From contig BDDC01000226.1 of the NCBI GenBank assembly GCA_001662425.1, positions 1 through 64,000 of the forward strand: a stretch of DNA of 64,000 bases, written 5' to 3'. This DNA comes from Chlamydomonas sphaeroides. Lineage: Eukaryota; Chlorophyta; Chlorophyceae; Chlamydomonadales; Chlamydomonadaceae. This document shows, piece by piece, positions 11,701 to 22,043 of the stretch. Each line of letters starts with the position of its first letter. Position 1 is the stretch's first letter. The notes under the pieces are model-generated. The model ran no database searches and had not been told where the DNA came from. It saw only the letters and a program-made list of their open reading frames with translations. The position numbers were made by a program, and so were the translations under genes.

Positions 11701-13654
11701 TCCTTCGGCAGCACAACTCTTCCCAGCCTCCTCATTCCCCTGCCCCCTGCCGCCGGCGCACACGCAACCTCCTTCCCTTCAGGAAATCGGCAGCATCGAC
11801 GTGTTTTGGCAGCTGGTCGCCGAGTACTCCCCCGAGGACCGGCAGAAGCTGCTGCAGGTAGGATCGATCGAAGGGGCTGATCAGGAGGACATGGGCGGGC
11901 TGGGCGGTGCTGCGTGCTAGGGAACCCGACGCGACGCTCACGCGAGCACGACATCCTGGTCGATCACTTCTCACGCTGCATTCTAGTGCCGTAGCCCCAC
12001 CTTCCCTGCTCAGGCCATGTGCCATTTGTCCTTCCCCCCCTGCTTGTTCTGTCCCCAGTTTTGGACGGCCATGACGCACCTGCCCAGCGGTGGCTTCAAG
12101 GCCCTCAATCAGCGCCTGCAGATCATGAAGCTGGGCCCGCCCGCGCCGCCGCGCGCTGCCGCGCCGGCGGCAGCTGCCGCCGCCGCCGCGCCAGCAGCAG
12201 CCGAGCCCGCTCCCGCAGCAGGCGCGGCGGCAGCGGCAGGGGCTGAGGCGCCGGCCGAGGCCGCGCGCGAGGCGCGGGGGCCCTCGGCTGACGGCCTGGG
12301 GCCACGTTCGCACCGCCTGGAGGACGGGGCCGAGGCGCTGGACGTGGACGTGGACGCGGAGGCCGACGGCGACGCTGCCAACGGTGCTCAAGCCGGCTCC
12401 GCCGCTGACGGCGAGGGCACGGCCGCGCCGCGGGCGGAGGCGGCAGCCGACCGGCGGCAATCGCCCGCGCCCGCCGGCGCTTCCGGGGGGCCCGACGCTG
12501 CCCCGGCGGCGGAGCCGGATCTTGCTGGTCCGGGGCCCGCTGGTGCTGCCGCCGGTGACGCGGCCGCGGCGGCGCCGCCGGCCGGTGCGGACGCCGGGGC
12601 AGAGGACGCGCCCGGCGGGGGCGCGCCGTATGAAGATGAGGATGGTTACGACGACGAGGAGGAGGAGGACGGCGGTGGCGGCGAGGACGATGGCGGCGGC
12701 ATGGGCTATGGGGAGGAGGCGGAGGACGAGGAGGAGGAGTTCCAGCGGCAGCTGGAGATGGCGCTGGCCCTGTCGCTTCAGGACCTTCCGCCGGCGAATG
12801 AGCCGCAGCAGGGCGCCGGCGGCAGCGGCGCCGGCAGCGGCAGCGGCGGTAGCGAGGCAGCGGCCGCAGGCGCTGGCGGCAGCGGCAGCGGTAGCGGGGG
12901 CGCGGCCGCCGAAGATCCGGCGCAGCCGGCCGGGGCCGCGGGCGCCGAGGCGCCGGCGGGAGCGGCCGGCGCTGGTGCCCAGGAGGGCGGCGAGGCGAGG
13001 CCGCCGGGCGGCGAGGCGGCGCCAGGGGCCAGCGGGGACCAGCAGGAGGCCGGGCCGAGCTCCGCACCCTCGCCGTCGGCAGCGGCGGACGAGGGCTCTG
13101 CCGGCACAGCAGAGGCCGCTCCCGCGCCCGGTACGGCCAGTGGCGTGGGTGAGGGCAGCGGCTGGGCGGGCAGCGAGGAGGCAGCGGCCCCCCCAGCAGC
13201 GGCGGCGCCTGCGGCTGCTGCCTCGGGCGCGGCCCCAATCCCTGGGCCGGACGCGAGCCCGTCTCGGGCGGCCGGCGGCGCCGTTGCCGCCACCGAGGCG
13301 CCCGCGGGTGAGACGGCGCCGGGCACGCCGGCCGCGTCTGAGGGCGCGCCGCCTTCGGCCGGCGACGCCGCGGCGCCGATGGACGCCGAGGGACCGGGTT
13401 CGGCGGCGGAGGGGTCGGAGGCGGCGGCCGATGGCGCCTCAGGCGCCTCCCCTGCCGCTGACCCGATGGAGACGGACGGCGGCGGCGGCGCTGTCGCCGC
13501 CACGCCTGCCGCGCCCTGCTCGCGGCCTCCGCCGCTGCTGCCCCAGGCCCGCACCTGTTTCCTGCAGCTCAACCTGCCGGTGTACGGGGGCCTTGACGAG
13601 ATGCGGCGCGCGTTCGCCCTGGCGCTGGAGCATATGTCTTTCGGCATGCACTGA
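5731..13654 (+). CDS. HECT-type E3 ubiquitin-protein ligase, 1,446 aa, with a large C-lobe insertion
   Basis: Transfers ubiquitin from an E2 to substrates through a catalytic cysteine thioester. Model: 5731-6009, 6291-6959, 7213-7290, 7733-8285, 8494-8660, 9122-9227, 9466-9497, 9795-9880, 10092-10288, 10546-10658, 10824-11027, 11242-11427, 11783-11857, 12059-13654. All 13 introns are GT-AG and the sum is in frame. ATG 5731 is the first in its frame. The HECT domain starts near residue 629 (LAYRSSITESSYYQ, then GMGVVREWLSQ). The N-lobe/C-lobe core continues through FWQLVAEYSPEDRQKLLQ and LPSGGFKALN, and ends with the catalytic motif TCFLQLNLPVYGG (Cys about 1415) 32 residues from the C-terminus, the usual distance. 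Between KALN (about 930) and the cysteine lies a single-exon Ala/Gly/Glu/Pro insertion of about 470 residues with an acidic run and a UIM-like helix (FQRQLEMALALSLQD, about 1143). The N-terminal 600 residues are alanine-rich and match no domain I know. A TGTAA at 14491 could end the transcript. Confidence 0.88.
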
Positions 13655-14774
13655 TGGGCTGCAGGCGGCGGCCGGGAGGGGCCTGCGCTGGATGGCTTGC
13701 CTGAGTGGACTGCCTCGAGGGCCGGCTGGGCCGGCGTCTGCCTGCACGAGAGCCGGGCGGCCTAGAGCCCGGCCAGTCCGCTGGCATGTTGCCCAGCGCC
13801 GGCCGTGGCGTGGCCGCCACCGGCCGCCGCGCCGGCAGAGCCATGTGGCTGGGACTTGCTTAGCACGAGCTGGGATTGCACTTTCGGCCTGCACTTTCGG
13901 CTGCAATCAGCCCCGACTTGCCGGCTGTATGTGGCACGACGCGCCGGCGTGGCTGCAGCATCACTTGGGGGTGCAGGGACGGCGCTCCTGCAGCAAGGCT
14001 GTACGTGCTCAGCGGTGCACGATGCTGCTGGTGCTGGCGGCGGCGAGCCTAGAGCAGGCTAGCCCGGTGCGCTGTATAGACTGGTGTGAAGGCCCGGCAA
14101 TCGTACAATCTGTCTGTACTGCGGTGTATGTGGCTGTGGAAGCCGAGCGCCTCGCTAGCTACCCGAGGGGCGTTTGCAGCTGTACTGGTAACTCTGCGAA
14201 TCGTGCATCGCCGGCGGCAGTAGGCTGCGGCTCGCACGCGGCGGTGGCTGTGTGGGCAAAGGGGCCACGGTTGGCGGGCAGGCGGGGTAGCGCAGGGCGC
14301 TGCGGACGTGTGGAGCAGGGGCACTAGCACGTACTTCGATATCGCGAGTAGCGAGTTCAAAGGGTTTGAATGGTGAAAAAATGGTGTGCTGCGTGAGCTC
14401 GGCCGCGTGACAGAGGGACTATTTGTGAGGTGCGGTGTGTGCGGTTTAGGGCTCCGACCCCCAGGTCACGTCGGTCATTGCGGCGTGTAGTGTAAAGGCG
14501 CGCGGCACTGATCCGCCCTTGATGCAGCCAGGTGGGGTCAGCGTTGGGGAAGACACGCTCGGGTACGTAACGCTCGTGCCAGCTTGGCCGACGTGTCACA
14601 ACCTGGCCCCTTCCACTGTATTTCATTGCCATGAACTACGCATGGCTGTATCCGACAGCGACAGGTTGCATCGCATAAACCGCGAACTCGCTACTTGTTT
14701 TCTTTCAAGCGTTGCCAGCTTCCGGCGCTCACAAGCGCAGCGATTGCTCAATATCACTGGCGCAGACTCTGCGG
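13655..14774. other. Intergenic region, HECT 3' untranslated region and F-box upstream
   Basis: No supported gene. The first several hundred bases are probably the HECT 3' untranslated region. A TGTAA at 14491-14495, the usual volvocine polyadenylation signal, would give a 3' untranslated region of about 0.8 kb. Open frames here are short and unlike proteins. Confidence 0.5.
14491..14495 (+). terminator. Candidate polyadenylation signal TGTAA (HECT gene)
   Basis: First TGTAA on the + strand that I found downstream of the HECT stop codon. Green algae of this group use TGTAA rather than AATAAA, but the distance is on the long side. Confidence 0.35.
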
Positions 14775-15527
14775 ATGCACGCGCCAGAAGGAGTAACTTT
14801 CGCGAAGACAACTGCCGATGGCCCTTTCGCGGAGCTCCCGCCCGACCTCTGGCTGCTCGTTGCCACCAAGTTTTCCAACCCCAATCAAGTCCCCTACGGC
14901 TTGCGCCTCGTAAGCAAGTCCACGGCAGCGGCCCTCAGCGGTCCCGAGCACATGACCATCCGCACGTGGGAGGCCATGCCCGCCGAGGCGCTGCTAACCG
15001 CCTGGTGCCGCGACGGCGGTGCCGCAGCGCGCAGCCTGACACATCAGCAGCGTGCTACGCTGCTGCTGCTCGCGCTCGAGACGCGCAGCGTGCCAGCATG
15101 CGAGGAGCTGCTGCGCTGTGTAGGCGGCCTGCGCCTGTCGCGCGCTGCGGTCGCGGCCGTGATTGCTGGGGGCCGCCTGCACGCGCACATGGCACGCTGG
15201 GTGTCGCGTCAACCCAACCTAGACATGGCGGCAGCCTTCCTGGAGAGCGCTGCCAGCGGCTGCGACCTGCCGACGCTGCAGTCCGTCTTGCAGGACGTCA
15301 TCGGCTCACATCTCGAGGCTCAGCTGTCGCCCAGCATCCGGGGCCACATCCTGAACGCAGCGGCCGCCAGCGCCACGCCCGACTGGCGCGCCAAGGCGGA
15401 GTGGCTCGAGGGCCGCGGCTTCCTGCGCAGGTGGCCTGCGGCCTGCCGTGTTGTGGCGGAACGCCATAGCGAGGCGGCGGCCCGTCTGGCGTGGCTGGAG
15501 GCGCGGGGTTGCCGACCGCGCGGATAG
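14775..15527 (+). CDS. F-box-like protein, 250 aa, intronless
   Basis: A single open frame from ATG 14775 to TAG. The frame is open upstream but has no earlier ATG. Near the N-terminus ELPPDLWLLVATKF and PYGLRLVSKSTAAAL resemble an F-box helix set (a proline after the first leucine, then a leucine/valine-rich helix). The rest is leucine/alanine-rich with helix-pair units (PACEELLRCVGGLRLSRAAV, DLPTLQSVLQDV) ending in WLEARGC, as in ankyrin-like proteins that are abundant in volvocine algae. A role as a substrate adaptor of an SCF-type ligase is inferred from the F-box resemblance alone. No splice sites are needed, unlike all other genes here. Exact family uncertain. Confidence 0.6.
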   Translation: MHAPEGVTFAKTTADGPFAELPPDLWLLVATKFSNPNQVPYGLRLVSKSTAAALSGPEHMTIRTWEAMPAEALLTAWCRDGGAAARSLTHQQRATLLLLALETRSVPACEELLRCVGGLRLSRAAVAAVIAGGRLHAHMARWVSRQPNLDMAAAFLESAASGCDLPTLQSVLQDVIGSHLEAQLSPSIRGHILNAAAASATPDWRAKAEWLEGRGFLRRWPAACRVVAERHSEAAARLAWLEARGCRPRG

Positions 15528-16189
15528 ACAGTCGCACGGTTGCGTGTGAGGAGGCGGCCGATGAGGGGGCTGCTGGGCGACGGCGGCAACAGCTACTGGT
15601 CGTCTGGTCCCACCCGGCCGGCCATGAATTGGCGTCAGGGCTCCGGCTGGTGGAGCGAGGTAGTGAGGGCAGGCGGGCGACGACTGGCTTGTCAGCTGGG
15701 CCCTGCCCCATCACGGCTGCAGCCCCGCCCGCCGCTCATCAGGCGTGCTGTGGCTTGGCGGCCGGCAGCGGCAGCCAGCCAGCCAGTGGCGGAATGACTA
15801 AGCAGTCGGTGTGCCCTTGCAATCGTGCTCGGCGACAATGACAGAGTCTCTATGCGTGCGACAGGGGTTCGGCTAGCTAGCTGCGAGGCTACTATCTATC
15901 GTGCGGTGTGTTTTGGTTGCGTGTCTGCTGCGGCCGTTGCTGTGCGGCGGCGGTCTGTGTCGGCATAGGCGGCACGGGCCCCTGTACCATGCCCTGCGCT
16001 GTACATGTTGCGTGTTCGTACACATCGTGGAAAGCGCGGCAAGCAACCGACAACCGGAACCGTGCTAGGGGGCTCCGCTTCCCTAGCCGTGGCGCGGCGG
16101 GGGCGACGCCCCAGAAGGCAGTAATCAAGTCCATGCATTCGGCCCTGCCGGGACGCACCCGGCTGCTATCCAATTCGCAAGCGCCAATC

Positions 16190-16194
16190 TTACA
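16190..16194 (-). terminator. Candidate polyadenylation signal TGTAA (PHR2)
   Basis: TTACA on the + strand, read TGTAA on the minus strand, about 650 bases past the PHR2 stop codon. Confidence 0.35.
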
Positions 16195-16539
16195 TGTCAA
16201 CCAGCAACCAACGTGCCCACATGACGCAGCACGCCGTGCGGCTCTCTCATAATCTCCAACACCCGACCGCAATCCCAGCTTCCATCTCACAAGTCACAAC
16301 CAGCACCAAGCAGGAGGGCCCTCCTGGCGCCGAGCCGGCCCTCCAGCGTCACAGCGCAAGCACCGGTAACGAACTGGGAGCGAGGTCATGGTGCGAGCAC
16401 TGGACACATGGCCTTACCACGCGCTGAAGTGTTCAGGGGGCGGCAATTCATACCCAAGCGCAGCTGCCCCCGGTTCATCGGCGGGCTGGTCAGACATGGC
16501 CGGCCACACCAGGGCGCTGCCAATGTGACGCCCCTGCCT

Positions 16540-16570
16540 GTGTTAAGTGGTGTAGGTAGAACAGAACCCC
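16540..16570 (-). repeat. Dispersed repeat R2, copy 1
   Basis: On the minus strand reads GGGGTTCTGTTCTACCT, followed by a diverged tail. Related copies lie in PHR2 introns at 18788-18838 and 20883-20945, with a partial one at 20630-20650. Confidence 0.5.
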
Positions 16571-16844
16571 TGGCCGTGTGCAGCAAGCGACCGCAGGTGC
16601 TAAGTATCAAGCCGCAGCACGCATCGTCATAATGAGCCATCGCGCACGCTGTCTATTCGTTGTTCGCTCAGGATATTCGGTTCAACGCGCCCCCCTACAC
16701 GCACGCAGCACCTGCCCCCATCTTCCCCTCTGGCTTCCCCGCCCGCCCGCCAACCAGGCATGCAGTCCCGCACATCCCGTACTCACCGCCCCGGATCCAG
16801 AGCCAAGCCCACCTCGCAGCTCGTGCGTGCCGCTCCGCCCGCCC

Positions 16845-19800
16845 TCACTTGGCCTTGCCCGCCGGCGCCGCCCGCGGCTTGGGCTTTCCCTTGGCCGCCG
16901 CCGCCGCCGGCGACTTCTTCGTGCCCGGCCCCTTGGCCTCCCCCTCCTGCGGCTCCTCCTTGACCGCCGCCGCCGAAGGCGCCGCACCGCTCGGTCCCGC
17001 GCCACTGGTGCCAGCCCGGCTCTGCAGCTTGGCCTTGACCTCGGCCACTGCCTTGTCCACGTAGGCCACGTAAGCGGGGATGTTGAACTTGCGCTTGCAG
17101 CCGGCGTAGTTCATGTAGCGGATCTTGCCGAAGATGGCCCGCTCCGCCCAGCCCTGGGATTGGCAGGGGTTGCAGGGTATGCGGTTGGCGCAGCGAGTGG
17201 TGGCAGAGCTAGGTGCGCCGAGCGTCGTGTGCAGCTAGCGGGCCGGGGAAGGGCCGAGGTCAGGCGCCGACAGCGGGCCGAGTCCATAGCCTGACTGCAC
17301 TTGTACGGCAGCGGTACGACAGGGTTCTGTCGTACCATGTCGTGGATGCCGGCCATGCTCCACATGACGCCCACGTAGCCGCTGGGGTCGCGGCCGTCAA
17401 GCTCGTAGCGGTCGTTGAGGTAGATGGCAATCTGGCGGTTGGCGGTTGGGCAATCAGCACTTGTGCCAGTTGCCGCGCGGCCAACCGGCGTACCCACGAG
17501 CGGCCTGCCCCCCCCCAACCCACATTTGGCGGGAAGCCCCAGCCCGGCGAAGCGCCTGTCGCCATGCCGTCCATCCCCCCTCCACGCACCAGCCGCAGCC
17601 CCGACCGCATGCCCTCCTCGAAAACCACCTGCCCAGCGCCCAACCACCAACCACCATCCATCGACCCCTAAAACCCAACCTCCAACCACCAACCAACCCC
17701 TCCTGCGCCCGCGCACCTCGATGGCCTCCTCCGGTCCGTTGGTCCACTCGAGTATCTTCTTGGCCCAGTACATGCGCATGAAGCCGTGCATCTTGCCCAG
17801 GTGCACCATCTCCAGCTGGCTGGCGTTCCACAGCTCGTCATGCGTACGCCCCGCCTCCAGCTGCTCCCTGGTGCGGAGGCGGGGCAGAGCGAGGGGGAAT
17901 ATCAGCAAGAGGATGTGTCGCCGTGTGAATAGTTAACCACATAGCGCAGTTGCACGAACGCCCCCGCGAGCCGGCGGAGGCGGGCAGGCAGGCAGGGGAG
18001 GGACGCGGTGGGCGGTGACGCACGCGTCAGGGCAACACGAGTCGGCGGCGGTGCGCACCCAGGGCCGAGGCCGTTGACGACAAACGCCGCTTGCCTCACT
18101 GACACGCCACCCCTTCCTCCTCCGACCCCTTCCCCGCTCCCGCCCTCACTTGGTGTACACGTGCTCGCGCTTGTCGGCGCGGTGCTTGTCCAGGCTCTCC
18201 CGCGCCCAGGCCGCCGCGCAGTCCAGCGAATCGTAGTTGGGCGTGTAGTGGCAGAAGTTGTCGGACAGCTCCCGCCGCACCACCAGCTCCTCCAGGTACG
18301 ACTCCACCGCAGCCTTGTACCTGATGGGGGCCGGGCAGGAAGGCCCGGCTGAGCGCTGCCGCTGGCGGACCAGCGCACTTGCAGAACACGCATGGGCCCC
18401 TGCGACTGGCCGCTGCCGGTTGCGGTTTCGTGGCCAGCCGCCGCCCTTGATCACCCCAGCTGGGCGCTGCTGAGGCACCCCCCCCCGCAAGGGCCCCGCG
18501 CTGGCCTCACTTGACGCGGTGCTTGGCGGCCTCGAGCGCGGCGCGCTGCGGCGCCAGCTGGCCGAAGTGCAGGTAGGGCGAGAGCTGGCTGAGCGCGCGC
18601 GGGGTGGCGGGGTCGTTGCGCTTGGTGTCGTACAGCGACAGCCGCGCGGGGCTCAGGAAGCCCGACGAGCCCAGCAGCGCCTCCCGCGCCGCGTCCTCGC
18701 CTGAGCGGTTGGCGGCGGAGAGGGGTGGAGGTAGGGGCTTAGCGGCGGAGGGGTGATGTGTGGTTGATTTAAGAAGGCCGAAATCAATGTGTTCCAGTGT
18801 TAGGTAGAACAGAACCCCAAACGCGGCACAGCACGCCCCGCGGGTGTGTGGTTGACGGGCAGGGGAGCACGGTTGGACCGTGCGGTGGCTTGCCTGTGGT
18901 TGGCCAAGAGCTGATGGATGCTGCCCTCGCGCGGCCCTCCCGCACCCCTCTCTCCACACACCAATTGAATACACGCGCGGGTCCTGTCACTTCCTGCTAC
19001 CTATTTCCAAACACGTGCCTCACCCGGCTTGCACCAGTCCACCTCTGGCACCGCCGCCCCGCGGGTCGTGACTTCGGCCAGCAGCGCCTCCCAGTCCACC
19101 GGCTCCGGCTTGACGTCGTGGCTCCAGGCGGACAGCTGGGGCAGCTGCAGGCGAGGGTAGGGACACATTGGAACAGGGGACGACGACCAGCAGCGGCGGC
19201 GGCGGCCCCCCCCCCGCCCCCGCCCCCGCCCCCGCCCCCGCCCCTGCTCCAAACCAGCATCCACCGTGCGATCCACCCTCCACCCTCCCGCCTCCGGCCT
19301 CCCCTTCCTCCCCTCCCTCCCTACCACACCTCGGGGAACTCCGTCAGGTACTCTGGCAGCGCTTTGTGGATCTTGGGCCGCAGCGTGCGAGCGCCCACCT
19401 CCCGCTTGTCGGAGGCCACCCACACGGGCACCACGTTGTGGGCGTCCACCTCATGCAGCGGGGGGCCGCCGGAACCCAGCGCGGCGCCCACCTTGGGAGC
19501 GGCGAGGGCCGGCGAGGGGAAGGGTGAGGACCGGCGGGGCCTGTGCGGCGAGCTCGCGGCTATTAGCACCAGACCCAGCTGCTGCGGCGCTGCTGTGGCA
19601 CATAAGCCTGCGCCTCCCCTGCCTTGCCACGTGTCGACTGCCCACCAAGCTCCGCTCTGCCGCCCGCCCGCTCCGCCCCCGCCCTGCTGCCTGTTTGCCT
19701 ACCCCGCCCGCCCGCCCCGCGTCCGCCCGTGTCTCGCTCCGCCGCCGCCGCCCCACCTGCTCCCGCCAGCTCCTGCCCAGCCGCAGCGGCGAGTAGTCGG

Positions 19801-21558
19801 TCACCAGCAGGCCAGCGCCCAGGCGCCCCACCAGCGAGGGTAGCGTCTGCACGGGGTCGCCCTGGGGCAGGGGACGGGACGGGGACGCGGGAGACGGGAG
19901 GGAAGGACACGTCGGCATGCAGTCGGTGTGCGTGGTCGGGGGCCGTACGCCGGCAGCCGGGGCCCTGGCTCCAGCGGCGCGGCGCCCTTGGTGCGTGGGC
20001 AGGGACGCAGCCCGGGCCGCTTCGATGGGCAGGGCCCGCAGATGGGTACACGGCCGTGTCCTGCCCCTGTCGCTACTGGCCTCTCGTCCCACCCGCCCCA
20101 CCCGCAGCATGAAGAAGGCTATCCCCTTGGCCTCCAGCTTGGGCGCCAGCTCGCGCAGGCCCTTGAGCATGAAGCAGAACTGCCGCGCGCCTGCGCCCAG
20201 GAAGGCAGGCACCTGGGCGCACGGGGGGACGGCAGCAGGGGACGGGGCCCGTATGGGGCGGCAGCCGTGAGGCAGCACGGCAGCACGGCAGCAGGGCAAC
20301 ACGGCAGCAGGGCTCGCCAACCGCCAACTGAGCCAGCTCCGCCCACCCGCTGCCCCGCTTGCCCACCCACCAGGTTGAACACCACCGCCACCTGGCCGTT
20401 GCCGCTCTTCTTGGCCTGGCAGCGGTAAGGCGGGACAACAGGGGGCGGCACCGGGGCATGCGTGGGGCTCCCACGCCGCCGTACGCCCCAGCCCCCCGCG
20501 GCCTGCTGATGCTGCTGCGGCAGCCATGGCACACTGCCAGGTCCCTGGTAGCAGGCACGGCACCCCGGCTTCACAGATTCGCGTGTGCCGAGCGCCGCAC
20601 GGCCTGTGTGCACCGTGCTTCTGTCATAATTAACACTGGAACACACACGCACGCCGCGGTGGCACTAGCGATACCACGCACTCGAGCTGTCCGGGCTCCA
20701 GGCCTGGTGCCGATGCAAGGCACGCCGCGCTTGCGTCAGGGCGCTCCCGCTCCGCTCCTTCGCGTGGACGGGGCGCCACGGCCCGCTCCCACCTCCAGCC
20801 TCGCACACGCACACATGCACGCGCACGCACGTGTGCCGGTGCCGCATTCGCTCTGCGCAAGGCCGACGCGCCACTCCGCCCAGGGCGTGCTGTGCCGCGT
20901 GTGGGGTTCTGTTCTTGTGGGGGTCTGTTCTACTAAACAGTTGAACGCACGCACACGTGCTGGAGCTAGAGCCGCCGAGCATGCGCAGTGCCCTAGCTCC
21001 ATAGGGCCTCGGCGCACACGCCGGCGGGCTGTGGGACCGCACCTGCTCCGCCGCGTACAGCAGGGCCCAGTTATCAGCGATGCGCTGGTCGCGGGACATC
21101 CTGGCGAGAGGCAGCGAGGGGAGGCAAGGGCGGGCGGGTGGGAGGCGAGGTGGCGGGAGCGGGCGGTGGGCGGCAGGGGCAGTGAGGCAGGGCGTAGCGC
21201 AGGCCTGGAAGATACGGGGCCGGCCGCACTGTCCACCGCGGGCAGGGCACGGCCGGAACCAGTGCAGCCTGGCTTGGCATCTTGCAGCAGCGTGATAGGA
21301 CACAAGGGTCTGAGGTGTGACGAAGAAGCGGCTGGCACCTCAGGCTCAAGCGGTGGCGGGGGCCCCTGTGGTGCCGCCGTGCCCACGAAACCCTCACCAG
21401 AGGACGACGGGGCCGCTGCCGACCTCGCCCGCCTTCAGCACCCGCACGCGCTTCGAGTTGACGAGCCCAGCGCCCGCGCCCGCAGCTGGCTTCTTAGCAG
21501 AGGGCCCCGGCTCAGCGTCGCCAGCGTCGACCGTGGCATCCGCCTTGCGCTTGCCCAT
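16845..21558 (-). CDS. PHR2: Class II CPD photolyase PHR2, 559 aa
   Basis: Light-driven FAD enzyme that splits cyclobutane pyrimidine dimers. Model on the minus strand: 21558-21398, 21100-21043, 20415-20371, 20212-20102, 19861-19757, 19491-19330, 19144-19024, 18700-18511, 18320-18150, 17867-17717, 17431-17336, 17153-16845. All introns are GT-AG and the total is in frame. Class II signatures are clear: VVLWMSRDQRIADNWAL at the start of the photolyase fold, LSPYLHFGQL, RRELSDNFCHY, ELWNASQLEMVHLGKMHGFM, and LNDRYELDGRDPSGYVG then GKIRYMNYAGCKRKF in the FAD-binding half. After the conserved end there is a lysine/alanine/proline-rich tail of about 50 residues (KKSPAAAAAKGKPKPR), which could be nuclear-targeting. 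The N-terminus (MGKRKAD...) also has a basic cluster. An in-frame ATG at 21789 would add 77 residues. Divergent from GNL3. Confidence 0.95.
18788..18838 (-). repeat. Dispersed repeat R2, copy 2, in a PHR2 intron
   Basis: On the minus strand: CGTGCTGTGCCGCGTTTGGG, then GTTCTGTTCTACCTAACACT and GGAACACA. It lies inside the intron between 19024 and 18700, and the same string flanks copy 3 two introns upstream. Confidence 0.6.
19206..19245. repeat. C-rich microsatellite in a PHR2 intron
   Basis: A run of C followed by repeated CCCCCG units. The minus (sense) strand is G-rich and could form a G-quadruplex in the pre-mRNA. Intronic, with no effect on the reading frame. Confidence 0.75.
20630..20650 (+). 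repeat. Dispersed repeat R2, partial copy
   Basis: TAACACTGGAACACACACGC matches the right half of R2 copy 2. It lies in the long PHR2 intron between exons 2 and 3. Confidence 0.45.
20883..20945 (+). repeat. Dispersed repeat R2, copy 3, in a PHR2 intron
   Basis: Reads GGGCGTGCTGTGCCGCGTGT, then GGGGTTCTGTTC with a partial internal duplication (GGGGGTCTGTTCTACTAAAC). It lies in the same intron as the partial copy at 20630. Confidence 0.6.
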
Positions 21559-22043
21559 GGCGACCACTCCGCGACGCAGGAGTAACACGCCAGTCACGGC
21601 ACGGAAGGAGCAGCGGAAGGCAGGTGCGCACTGTGGCGCGTTGAGCAGGCGTAGCGCCACCTTGCCCTCGACGCGCAAGTAATTGCAACTGAACGAGTGG
21701 CCCGCACGGCGTCCGCGCGCCCGTCTGGGCAGGGGACGAGCGGGTATGTGTGGTGTGTGAAGGTGGCAATTGTGAGCGCTGTTCGTCACTGCGCAGGGCG
21801 CTGGCCGCCTCGTTCTGCGGGCAAGGCTCGTTGCGGGATTGCCGACGACTCGACTTCATCGCTGCCGACTGGGGCTTAGGGCACCCTCCCTTCACAGGGT
21901 ACACTGCTCTGTTGCCCTGATTCACCACACGCGCATCACGAACGTCCAGCCTCTCGCCGCCGAACCCTTATTGCGTTGTCGTTGCACAACACTTACCGCT
22001 TAGCGCGTGTGTCGGCCTAGGGGCCGCGACAAAGCCTTGAAAG
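21559..22043. promoter_or_regulatory. Divergent promoter region between PHR2 and GNL3
   Basis: Only 485 bases separate the two start codons (255 if PHR2 starts at 21789). The two 5' ends point away from each other, so the region must contain both transcription starts. No TATA box is obvious. A shared bidirectional promoter is an inference from spacing only. Confidence 0.5.

Larger units (their letters stand above)
15528..16844. other. Intergenic region between convergent genes
   Basis: About 1.3 kb with no supported gene. It should hold the 3' untranslated regions of the F-box-like gene (+) and PHR2 (-). It includes a copy of dispersed repeat R2 at 16540-16570 and a candidate PHR2 polyadenylation signal at 16190. 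Confidence 0.5.

Noticed and set aside
12384..14327. A 647-codon plus-strand frame overlapping the HECT last exon, and a 371-codon minus-strand frame at 12123-13238
   Set aside because: Arginine/proline-rich shadows of a very GC-rich coding insertion. They have no motif, and the HECT frame through the same DNA ends in the conserved catalytic motif.
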